From the NCBI GenBank assembly GCA_030040475.1, contig JASHTQ010000516.1, positions 1-16,058 on the forward strand: DNA of 16,058 nt, read 5' to 3'. Source of the stretch: Streptosporangiaceae bacterium. GTDB taxonomy: Bacteria > Actinomycetota > Actinomycetes > Streptosporangiales > Streptosporangiaceae. Both the position numbers and the translations under genes were made by a program. The notes under the pieces were generated by a model. It was not told the DNA's origin, searched no databases, and saw nothing but the letters and a program-made list of their open reading frames with translations. Below, in pieces: positions 1 through 5,684 of the stretch (the first letter of the stretch is position 1; the number at the start of each line of letters is the position of its first letter).

Positions 1-82
1 CTGCGCCGGCGCGCCCAGCGACCCCCGCTACAACCCCCGCCACCTAGTCGAGCTTCTCATCGCGGGCCTGCGCATCCCGTAG
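1..82 (+). CDS. 3' end of an upstream gene, possibly a TetR-family regulator C-terminus
   Basis: A frame open from the window edge ends at TAG 80-82. It encodes 26 residues ending in LVELLIAGLRIP. A DPRY...P..LVELLIAGLR ending is common at the C-termini of TetR/AcrR regulators (general family knowledge), but so short a tail cannot prove it. The DNA-binding domain would lie to the left of the window. Codon third positions are G/C rich, as in the confident genes. The gene does not appear linked to anything to its right: the next 680 bases hold no convincing gene. Confidence 0.35.
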   Translation, partial: CAGAPSDPRYNPRHLVELLIAGLRIP

Positions 83-116
83 GCACCGCCGGGCCCAGGC
101 CGCAGCGCAACGACCC

Positions 117-160
117 GTTCGGGAAATCTTTTCAGAACGAGCGGCGGTGCCCGTTCAGCG
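117..160 (+). repeat. Dispersed GAAC-N14-GTTCAGCG motif, copy A
   Basis: GTTCGGGA (117-124) is followed by an A/T-rich spacer, then GAAC (135-138), 14 bases and GTTCAGCG (153-160). Bases 135-160 match 2264-2289 at 21 of 26 positions. A shorter relative is at 431-454. The function is unknown; a regulator site or the remnant of a small mobile element are both possible. Confidence 0.45.
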
Positions 161-430
161 GGCAACTTCGCCAAGCGTGACCGGCCGCCCGCCGCAGCCT
201 GGATGCGCTGGCTGGTAAGGCGCGGCGAATACCTGATCGCCTCCCACCACCCGCTCCGGGAAACCCCGATCAGCCAGCTCGGCCCCGACCCCGCCCACCG
301 CCGCGAAACCCTGCGCCGCCGCCGCGATGATCTGATCCTGCTGGCTCCCGCCCGTTAGCCGGGTACCGTCCTGATGAGCTCTTGCAAGCCTCAGGCCGTA
401 CCGCCCCTGACCATGAGTACACTCAAAATT

Positions 431-454
431 CTTTTTCCGAACGAGCGGTGGTTC
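431..454 (+). repeat. Dispersed GAAC...GTTC motif, copy B (short)
   Basis: A T-rich run followed by CCGAACGAGCGGTGGTTC. It shares GAACGAGCGG-GGT with copy A but has only 8 bases between GAAC (439-442) and GTTC (451-454), against 14 in copies A and C. It lies in the gene-poor spacer and precedes no clear gene. Confidence 0.35.
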
Positions 455-761
455 CTGCCCCGCGGACGCACCGAGTTGCCAGGCGAGCGTATCGCAACTG
501 CCCGATCGGTTCCGGCGGCTATCTGCGCGCAGACACGCTCTCGTTGCACCTGCCAGGGCGTGCGGCTGCCGTGCTGATACAGCACGACGGCTGACCCGCG
601 TCATGAACTGCGACTGCGCAGAAGAAACATCGTGCTACGGATTCCTTCGCGGCTACCGCAACCAGCCCGTCCACGAGCAACTCCGAAGAGGCGCCGCCTT
701 CGGCTTCCTCCGCCCCCTCGTCCCCGGCAGCTTATCGCCCCGCTCCCGCGTAGGGCTCATA

Positions 762-1076
762 ATGGATGGCGTGAGCATGGAACAGCCAACCGACGCCGAC
801 CGGCTGGCCGCCGCCGCTGACGAGGTGGAGGCGGGCCGCGGGCCGGTTGCCGTCTCGCGCCCTGGCCACAAGTCTGTCGTCCTGGTTTCAGCCGAGCAGT
901 GGCGGCGCTTGGAGGAACTGGAGTCGGCCGAGTCGACCGCGTGGTGGCGGCGGGACGCCGCGGAGCGCGCCGCCCGCGGCGAAGAGCCCGGCGCGGGGGA
1001 GGAGGGCCCGGGGCTGGATGAAGCCGGGTTCCGCCGCCGGTTCGCTCATCTGCTGGACAACGCCGGCGCTGCGTGA
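762..1076 (+). CDS. Phd/YefM-type antitoxin, orphan
   Basis: 104 residues. The core GPVAVSRPGHKSVVLVSAE is the Phd/YefM fold signature (a basic turn then a hydrophobic strand), followed by the amphipathic W..L.ELE helix; the Glu/Arg-rich C-terminus is the kind of segment that wraps a partner toxin. In this family the antitoxin neutralises a toxin and represses its own operon. The open frame extends back to 603, but the Arg-rich leader there is unlike the family. AGGG at 752-755 lies 6 nt before ATG 762; GTG 771 and ATG 777 are alternatives, and the CATAAT at 758-763 could serve a leaderless start at 771. No toxin follows: a GTG overlapping the stop opens only ten codons, and after about 1106 the DNA is an inverted pseudogene. 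Repression of its own promoter may be its only remaining activity (inference). Confidence 0.7.
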   Translation: MDGVSMEQPTDADRLAAAADEVEAGRGPVAVSRPGHKSVVLVSAEQWRRLEELESAESTAWWRRDAAERAARGEEPGAGEEGPGLDEAGFRRRFAHLLDNAGAA

Positions 1077-1105
1077 GTGTCGGCGATCTTGTAATAATAA
1101 CGTGA
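1073..1105 (+). pseudogene. Possible start of a lost toxin gene
   Basis: GTG 1073-1075 overlaps the antitoxin stop (GTGA), the usual coupling of an antitoxin-toxin pair. It encodes only ten residues (VSVGDLVIIT) before TGA 1103-1105. The amidohydrolase pseudogene, on the opposite strand, begins to match its family right after this point, so the toxin body was probably removed by the same rearrangement. Ten residues cannot identify a toxin family. Confidence 0.2.
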
Positions 1106-2123
1106 TCGCCCACACTCCACCACCCGCTCGGACTCGTCCGGCTCCCAGAACGCGTGCCCGCGGAACGCCGGGTTGTTGGCGTACGGCTCGCACAGGAACC
1201 CGCCCTCGACGCCGCCGTCCATGCCCATCTTCAGGCCCCAGATCCCGAGCCCGCCGGAGCTGACCGAGCCGGGCTCCGGCAGCGAGTCGACGTAGGCGAT
1301 AGTGTCGCCCACCGTCGCCTGCGGCATCACCCAGAACATCACCCTGGTCCGCGTGGTCAGCTCGCCAAGATCCGCCACCGCCTGATAGACCGCCACCTCG
1401 CCCGGCACGAGCCCCGGATCCCGCACGACGCCAATCCCGCGCCGGTTGTAGAGCCGGCACTGCCGCGCGAGCAGCTCAGCCTGCTGAGCCTCCGACACCG
1501 GCGGAAGCAGCCGCCGAACCGGCTCCAGCGCGCCGCCCTCGATGAGCACCCCGGTCGGCGTCCCGTCGCCAAGCCGCACCACGGTGCCAGAGGCCGGGTC
1601 CGCCGACGTCGCGGTAATCCCGGCCATCCGCAGCGCCGCGGAGTTGGCCACCCCGACGTGCCCCCGCGCTGGACGAAGACCGGATGGCGGGAGCTCGCCG
1701 CATCAGGCTCCCGTGCCGTCGGCAGCCGCCCCTCCCGCAGGTGGGTTTCGTGTCGGCACCGCGACGAGATGACCCACTCGCCCGCCGGCGTCCGATCCGC
1801 CGCCTCCCGCAGCTCCGCCACCAACTCGCCAACCGACCGCGCCTCCTCCAGCGACACATAGTCCAAGTCGCGCGCCGCCAGCAGCTGATGGTTGTGCGTG
1901 TCGGCAAACGCCGGATACAGCACCAGCTCCGGATCGTCGACCACCGCAGTACCCGCCCCGATAAAGGCGTCAAGCTCGTCCCGTGCCCGCCGAGCGCGGC
2001 GATCCGCCCATCCTTGACGGCAACCGCCCGATACACACTCCGGTCAGCGGTCATCCCGTACGCCCGGCCGACCCGGAGCACAACATCCGCTAGGTCGCGC
2101 GGCGCACCGCGCACCGCAGACAC
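1106..2123 (-). pseudogene. Amidohydrolase (Amidohydro_3/YtcJ-like), frameshifted and 3'-truncated
   Basis: Three minus-strand frames join into one amidohydrolase N-terminal part. From GTG 2123 (GGAGG about 9 nt upstream) the frame reads ...VAVKDGRIAALGG, then must shift near 1980-1983 to reach DELDAFIGAGTAVVDDPEL and the metal-binding segment YPAFADTHNH. A second shift at the five-C run 1661-1665 joins HPVFVQRGG to VANSAALRMAGIT, followed by GLKMGMDGGVEG and NNPAFRGHAFW. Each shift is repaired by adding one G (minus strand). Homology stops at about 1110, in DESERVVE; the rest of the metal-dependent hydrolase barrel, with its C-terminal metal ligands, is absent. Family members are usually over 500 residues and act on cyclic amides or related bonds. 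The two frameshifts could be sequencing errors in homopolymers, but the missing 3' half cannot be. Confidence 0.75.
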
Positions 2124-2237
2124 GCCTAAACCTCCCCAGCTGACTCTAGGCCTCGGCGACGTGAGCGCGCCGAGTATGGACCCAACCTAGCCGCCTATCG
2201 CCAACAAGCCGCAGGGTTCAGGTCGTGTCACAACTAC

Positions 2238-2289
2238 CTGTTCGGGAACTTGAAATTTCTCCCGAACGAACAGTGGTGCGTGTTCAGCG
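2238..2289. repeat. Motif copy C with perfect 8-bp inverted repeat
   Basis: GTTCGGGA (2240-2247) and TCCCGAAC (2260-2267) are perfect reverse complements around an A/T-rich 12-nt loop. The right arm runs on into GAACAG, which pairs with the flanking CTGTTC if four bases bulge. GTTCAGCG follows at 2282-2289, as in copy A. The element lies between the 5' end of the amidohydrolase pseudogene and the 3' end of the BrnTA-like pair. It could be an operator for one or a terminator hairpin for the other; it has no U-tract, so an intrinsic terminator is not favoured. Confidence 0.5.
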
Positions 2290-2325
2290 AACCGCCATCG
2301 GGCCCGGTCGCGGACGGCCGGGTCG

Positions 2326-2676
2326 TCATGCCGTCTTCTGGTCGCCCGGGCTCTGTCGGCCGGTGACGGCTCGCTCGATCCGCTCCAGCCGTTCGGTGAT
2401 GTCGGCTATTTCCGGCGGCGCGTCGCCGCGGGCGGCGCGCTCCAGGATCGACCGCACGTAGCTGGTGTAGCGGAGATGCCGCTCCCGTGCGTGCTGTTTG
2501 AGCTGGTCGATCACCTCGACGGGCAGGCGCAGCGAGGTGGTCGCCATCGGCTGCGGCTCGGCCCACTCGCCGGCCTCCATCTCCGCGCTGGTGTCGTGGG
2601 TGTCGTAGTATTCGGCCAGCCGCTCAAGCTCGGCTGCGGGCCGGGGGAGACGTTCTGGTTGCTTGGTCATGGTCAT
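2326..2676 (-). CDS. CopG/BrnA-type ribbon-helix-helix antitoxin
   Basis: 116 residues. The N-terminal part (about 15-40, LERLAEYYDTHDTSAEMEAGEW) is the acidic segment typical of CopG antitoxins of type II systems. Residues 44-82 form the ribbon-helix-helix, with the strand ATTSLRLPVEVIDQLK and the second helix TSYVRSILERAA. The C-terminal tail is charged. By family knowledge it should bind and inactivate the upstream BrnT-like ribonuclease and, with it, repress the shared promoter. Its ATG (2676-2674) overlaps the toxin stop by 4 nt (ATGA), giving the toxin-then-antitoxin order usual for brnTA. An ATG two codons in (2670) is an alternative start. Confidence 0.8.
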   Translation of the reverse strand: MTMTKQPERLPRPAAELERLAEYYDTHDTSAEMEAGEWAEPQPMATTSLRLPVEVIDQLKQHARERHLRYTSYVRSILERAARGDAPPEIADITERLERIERAVTGRQSPGDQKTA

Positions 2677-2963
2677 CGCGCCTTCCTGCGGAAGGTCTTC
2701 TTCTCGGCGGCGGTCATGTCGCGGGCGGTGACGACGAAAGCCTCCTCGCCCTCTGCGAGGGCTACCACGAGCAGGTAGCGGCCCGCGTAGGTCCGCCCGT
2801 AGACAAGGGTCGTGCCGTCCCGGCCGGGGACAGTCCAGTGGGGATGCTCAAGGATCGCCTCCCGTACTTCGCCTAAGGTGACGCCGTGACCGCCGATGTG
2901 GTCGGCAGACCAGTCGCTGTCCCGGACTCTCTTGAACACGAACCCATTGTAATGCATTCGCAT
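2673..2963 (-). CDS. BrnT-like toxin (RNase, RelE-like fold)
   Basis: 96 residues from ATG 2963. The signatures are SADHIGGHGVTLGEVREAI near the N-terminus, VYGRTYAGRYLLVVALA in the middle and VVTARDMTAAEKKTFRRK at the end. This is the BrnT layout, in which the final helix after the ARxM/T-type strand carries conserved basic residues. Known BrnT proteins cut mRNA and are held inactive by BrnA. The frame is open back to 3011, but GAGGGA (+ strand positions 2974-2979) lies 10 nt before ATG 2963, and the family usually begins close to the first strand; ATG 2957 (MHYNGFVF) is also possible. The start lies inside an inverted repeat, so occupancy by BrnA would block both transcription and start selection (inference). 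Nothing suggests the pair is broken. Confidence 0.75.
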   Translation of the reverse strand: MRMHYNGFVFKRVRDSDWSADHIGGHGVTLGEVREAILEHPHWTVPGRDGTTLVYGRTYAGRYLLVVALAEGEEAFVVTARDMTAAEKKTFRRKAR

Positions 2964-2970
2964 TGCAATG
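2945..2970. promoter_or_regulatory. Putative BrnTA autoregulatory operator
   Basis: CATTGTAATGC (2945-2955) and GCATTGCAATG (2960-2970) are inverted repeats matching at 10 of 11 positions, separated by ATTC. The site is much richer in A/T than its surroundings and covers the toxin start codons. Ribbon-helix-helix antitoxins commonly repress their own operons from such palindromes. That BrnA binds here is inference. Confidence 0.55.
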
Positions 2971-3098
2971 ACATCCCTCATCGGATGGACCGGATGTGGT
3001 GCTTGTCCCAAGTGATCAGGTACCGCGGCGCCCGGCTGACGATTCCCTGTCGGCTGCTCGGCCTCGTAGCGGGGACATAGGGATCAGATTTCGATGTC

Positions 3099-3215
3099 TC
3101 AAGACTCGCGCACGCGCTCGACACCCTCGGAAGCGTCCTTGCTGTAGCCGCCGACCAGGTAGATGTGCAGGTCGCATCCCCGCGGGCATCCGGCCGACGG
3201 GAACTTTGCAATCAT
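3099..3215 (-). CDS. Small unrecognised ORF (38 residues)
   Basis: ATG 3215 to TGA 3099. The product begins MIAKFPSAGCPRGCD and goes on through LHIYLVGGYSKDASEG to a charged end. Its mixed composition, two cysteines and lack of Arg/Pro/Gly bias look more protein-like than the shadow frames nearby. GAGGAG sits only 3 nt before the ATG, too close to be an ideal ribosome site. The frame is open upstream to 3434 with no other usable start. The ATG overlaps the stop of the remnant upstream (ATGA). I do not recognise a family; it may be the surviving end of a decayed minus-strand operon. Confidence 0.25.
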   Translation of the reverse strand: MIAKFPSAGCPRGCDLHIYLVGGYSKDASEGVERVRES

Positions 3216-3331
3216 CTGCTCCTCAGGCCGCCAGCCTGTGCTATCGCGAGCTCGTTCGCGGCCAAGAAGACCTCCGTCGGCTCGCCTCGGTCGGCGGCGC
3301 CCAGGACAGCGGCAGTCAGGGAACAGCGCAC
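3212..3331 (-). pseudogene. Possible C-terminal remnant of an unrecognised minus-strand gene
   Basis: A minus-strand frame ending at TGA 3214-3212 reads ...TAAVLGAADRGEPTEVFL and then AANELAIAQAGGLRSR. This is balanced and helix-like, whereas the same frame further upstream (above about 3335) degrades to Arg/Ser/Pro-rich sequence typical of non-coding GC-rich DNA. Its stop overlaps the next ATG as ATGA, the pattern expected of two neighbouring operon genes. No function can be assigned. Confidence 0.2.
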
Positions 3332-3470
3332 GCTCGGGTTCGGACGCGTGGCGGGGGAGCTGACTCGGTGCCGTCGGGATGGTCGGCCAACGCGGGAGTT
3401 CCGTTTGCCGCCTCCGCGTAACGGGCAGGCCCGGTCAGTCCTGGAGCCGTGATTAATCCTTATGAAAGCA
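3332..3470. other. Spacer upstream of the defence operon
   Basis: No gene is supported here. The right end (about 3450 to 3510) is clearly A/T richer than the rest of the window, as expected of a promoter zone. Confidence 0.4.
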
Positions 3471-3500
3471 TTGCCACATCAAAAAATAGCGTGCTACTGT
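3471..3500 (+). promoter_or_regulatory. Putative sigma-70-type promoter of the defence operon
   Basis: TTGCCA (3471-3476) and TACTGT (3495-3500) are separated by 18 nt and fit the actinobacterial TTGAC / TANNNT pattern. The expected transcript start is near 3507, giving a leader of about 43 nt. CTACT (3494-3498) and AGTAG (3508-3512) form a short inverted repeat over the -10 and start region, a possible site for a repressor such as the HTH domain of the first gene product (inference). Confidence 0.5.
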
Positions 3501-3533
3501 TTCTTCAAGTAGTCGGGTCGTCGATGTTCTAGC

Positions 3534-3542
3534 GGAGGGAGG
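3534..3542 (+). promoter_or_regulatory. Strong ribosome binding site for the methyltransferase gene
   Basis: GGAGGGAGG ends 7 nt before ATG 3550 and fixes that start codon. Confidence 0.75.
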
Positions 3543-3549
3543 TGTCTGA

Positions 3550-5556
3550 ATGGCGGACACTGCCGCAGTGACAGCTGCGGACATCGCGCGGCTGGCTGGA
3601 GTGTCGCGCGGCACGGTGTCGAACTGGCGGCGGCGTCACGCTGACTTTCCCGCTCCAGTAGGCGGCACCGATGCCAGCCCGGTCTACGACCGTGCAGCAG
3701 CGGAGTCGTGGCTATCGGGCCGCGGCATGCTGCCTGAGCTGTCGCTGGATGAGCAACTATGGCGTGCCGTGACGACGAGGAGTGGCGGGGAACCCCTCGG
3801 AGAGGTCGTGACGCGGGCCGCGCGGATGATCGTCGGGCAGGCCGAGCGGACGGGCGATACGAAGCCGGTCGGAGGTTGCGCCGACACCAAGGCCGACAGC
3901 GAGAAGATCCATCGCGTCGCCGCAGCTGCCACGGCGGCGCAGGGTCCTGCGGAAACTGTGGGAGCGCTGCTTGACAGGTACGCGGAGGCTGAGGGAATCC
4001 CGGCCACTCCTCGCCCAGTCGCCGAATTGATGGCGTACCTCGGCGCGGCGCATCGCGGAACAATCTTTGACCCGGCTGCCGGAACAGGCGAACTTCTCGT
4101 CGCGGCGCTTGACCGCAACTCCGACGTTAATGCGTTCGGGCAGGAACTGGATACTGCCCTCGCCCGGCTGGCCGAGCTGAACATACGATGCGGCTTCCCC
4201 GCCGCTGAACGCGATGGCTTGGAGATCGCAGTAGGCGACTCCCTGCGTGACGACAAGTTCGCTGGCCTGCGGGCGCGCGCTGTGCTCTGCCATCCACCTT
4301 TCGGTGACCGCGACTGGGGATACGAGGAGCTGGCTCACGACCCTCGCTGGGAGTACGGCATCCCGCCGAAAGCCGAGCCCGAGCTGGCCTGGATCCAGCA
4401 TTCCCTGGCTCACCTAGAACCCGGCGGCCGGGCGGTCATGCTGCTTCCGCCCGCCGTCGCGTCGCGGCCAGCGGGACGACGCATCCGAGCGCAGCTGCTG
4501 CGTCGAGGGGTGGTGCGGGCGGTCATCTCGCTGCCCGTCGGTGCGGTTCGCCCGCGCCATGTTCCGGTCCACCTGTGGGTGCTGGAGCGCCCCGCCGGAC
4601 GCGAGCCGGCCGATCCCCGTGTTCTCCTGGCTGAGGGCTCGGCCGCCTCCGCCGGCGCCGATGCGGAGGCCGGCTGGGTCGAGTTCAAGGCCAAGGTAGT
4701 CGCTGCCTGGCAGTCCTACGCGGGCGAGAGCCCCGAGGATCCCGCGTACCCAGACGCGAGCGTGGTAGCCGTGGAAGAGCTGAGTCCCTGGCTGCCGTTC
4801 GTCGGCGCCGAAGACGTACCTGGGCACTGGCGGATCATCCGGGCCATCGACCTGCTCGACGAGACGGCCGACCTGTCGCCGTCGCGGCATGTCGCCCCCG
4901 TCGGCGCGGCGGTGCCGTCGGCGAAGACCCTCGATGATGTCCGGGTGCTGTCCAGGCGGCTGCGCGCGGCCCTCGAAGCGGCATCAGATGGCCTGCCTGG
5001 CGACGACTGGACGGCCGGTGATCGCGAGCAGGCCTGGCGCAGCGTGACGGTCCATGAGCTCAGCCGTAGCGGGATGGCCGAGTTCTATCCCGGCGCGGGC
5101 AAATCCGGCCGAGTCTTCGCGCGTAGGGGTGACGTGATCCTCCCGGCTAGCCTTACCGGGCCGCTCCGCGCCAAGGTGGTCGAGACAGCGGCGGACCTGA
5201 CCAGCGCTACGCCCCTCGACGCCAGCGCTCACCTGATCCGCCCGGATCCGCAGGTCCTCGACCCGTGGTTCCTCGCCGGGTTCCTTGCCTCCCCCGCGAA
5301 CGTCAAGCAGGCGAGTTACGGAACCTCTGCGATCCGGATCGACGTGCGCCGCCTAACGGTTCCGCTGCTGCCGCTGGAACAGCAACGGCTCTACGGCGAG
5401 ATCTTCCGTCGGCTGCGCGACCTGGACGCCGCCATCGCGGAGGTCGCCTCCGTCGCCGACGACCTGACCGGTCTCCTGACCAGATCCCTCGCCGACGGCA
5501 TCCTCCTGCCTCCAGCGGGCAAAGACGCATCGCGCGGGGAGGGAACGGGCGGATGA
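3550..5556 (+). CDS. HTH - N6-adenine DNA methyltransferase - single TRD fusion (HsdM/HsdS-like)
   Basis: 668 residues. Residues about 8-58 (ADIARLAGVSRGTVSNWRRR then a wing ending in SWLSGRG) are a MerR/excisionase-like HTH. After a linker, about 137-360 is an HsdM-type methyltransferase: the AdoMet-binding motif I is DPAAGTG at 174-180 and motif IV is HPPF at 248-251. The catalytic tetrapeptide is normally N/D/S-PP-F/Y, so His248 is odd. Residues about 502-640 look like one HsdS half: a target-recognition domain with RRGDVILP near 526-533, then a C-terminal coiled coil (LRDLDAAIAEVASVADDL). HsdM alone is about 500 residues, so this is a self-contained modification subunit. The expected role is adenine methylation of host DNA. 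No HsdR follows. It is the first gene of the operon; its stop overlaps the next ATG by 4 nt. HTH-bearing methylases of this kind are common in actinomycetes. Confidence 0.85.
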   Translation: MADTAAVTAADIARLAGVSRGTVSNWRRRHADFPAPVGGTDASPVYDRAAAESWLSGRGMLPELSLDEQLWRAVTTRSGGEPLGEVVTRAARMIVGQAERTGDTKPVGGCADTKADSEKIHRVAAAATAAQGPAETVGALLDRYAEAEGIPATPRPVAELMAYLGAAHRGTIFDPAAGTGELLVAALDRNSDVNAFGQELDTALARLAELNIRCGFPAAERDGLEIAVGDSLRDDKFAGLRARAVLCHPPFGDRDWGYEELAHDPRWEYGIPPKAEPELAWIQHSLAHLEPGGRAVMLLPPAVASRPAGRRIRAQLLRRGVVRAVISLPVGAVRPRHVPVHLWVLERPAGREPADPRVLLAEGSAASAGADAEAGWVEFKAKVVAAWQSYAGESPEDPAYPDASVVAVEELSPWLPFVGAEDVPGHWRIIRAIDLLDETADLSPSRHVAPVGAAVPSAKTLDDVRVLSRRLRAALEAASDGLPGDDWTAGDREQAWRSVTVHELSRSGMAEFYPGAGKSGRVFARRGDVILPASLTGPLRAKVVETAADLTSATPLDASAHLIRPDPQVLDPWFLAGFLASPANVKQASYGTSAIRIDVRRLTVPLLPLEQQRLYGEIFRRLRDLDAAIAEVASVADDLTGLLTRSLADGILLPPAGKDASRGEGTGG

Positions 5557-5684
5557 GCGGGATGAACCGTCGCAAGAAGACAACTGTTATCCCAGATAAC
5601 CACTACGCTACCGGGCCAGGCAGTTACGCTACCGGACGGCCCCGGCCACGGCGGAGGGGGAGAAACGATCGTGAGCGGCACTGA
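5553..5684 (+). CDS. Small basic ORF linking methyltransferase and kinase-helicase (43 residues)
   Basis: ATG 5553 overlaps the methyltransferase stop (ATGA), and TGA 5682-5684 lies inside the start of the kinase-helicase gene, whose GTG is at 5671. GGGAGGGAACGGGCGG (5537-5552) lies just upstream. The product is strongly basic (MNRRKK near the start, RPRPRRRGR near the end) with a repeated YATG. No known family is recognised. It could be a real small protein or DNA-binding peptide, or only a translational bridge that carries ribosomes between the two large genes. The same bases hold an inverted repeat and a direct repeat, so a purely regulatory role is equally possible. Evidence for coding is only position and overlap. 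Confidence 0.35.
   Translation: MSGMNRRKKTTVIPDNHYATGPGSYATGRPRPRRRGRNDRERH
5586..5635. promoter_or_regulatory. Inverted repeat plus 21-bp-spaced direct repeats between operon genes
   Basis: GTTATC (5586-5591), CCA, GATAAC (5595-5600) is a perfect 6-bp inverted repeat. TACGCTACCGG then occurs twice, at 5604-5614 and 5625-5635, exactly 21 bp apart, two turns of the DNA helix. Together they look like a binding site for a dimeric regulator and may control the large fusion gene separately from the methyltransferase (inference). The direct repeat is also what produces the duplicated YATG in the small ORF. Confidence 0.35.
5653..5662 (+). promoter_or_regulatory. Ribosome binding site for the kinase-helicase gene
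   Basis: GGAGGGGGAG lies 8 nt before GTG 5671 and supports that GTG as the start. The kinase domain begins within a few residues of it. Confidence 0.65.

Larger units (their letters stand above)
83..761. other. Gene-poor spacer
   Basis: No gene here is convincing. The best candidate is a 51-codon plus-strand frame, ATG 203 to TAG 356-358. Its product has a mixed N-terminal half (MRWLVRRGEYLIASHHP) and an Arg-rich C-terminal half; I do not recognise it and it has no clear ribosome binding site. The stretch also contains two copies of the GAAC...GTTC motif (117-160 and 431-454). It is less strongly G/C-biased around 420-440, as expected of non-coding DNA. Confidence 0.4.

Noticed and set aside
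117..160. LexA/SOS box
   Set aside because: Actinobacterial SOS boxes are GAAC-N4-GTTC; here the spacing is 14 or 8, so the site does not fit.
155..604. 149-codon minus-strand ORF
   Set aside because: Its composition is Arg/Ala/Gly-rich with no recognisable segment and no ribosome binding site. It is best explained as a stop-poor frame in GC-rich DNA.
603..761. Long N-terminal extension of the antitoxin
   Set aside because: The extra 53 residues are unlike Phd/YefM proteins, and a better start with AGGG lies at 762.
3012..3470. Plus-strand ORFs of 66-141 codons in the spacer
   Set aside because: Mutually overlapping, Arg/Pro/Ser-rich, without ribosome binding sites or family resemblance.
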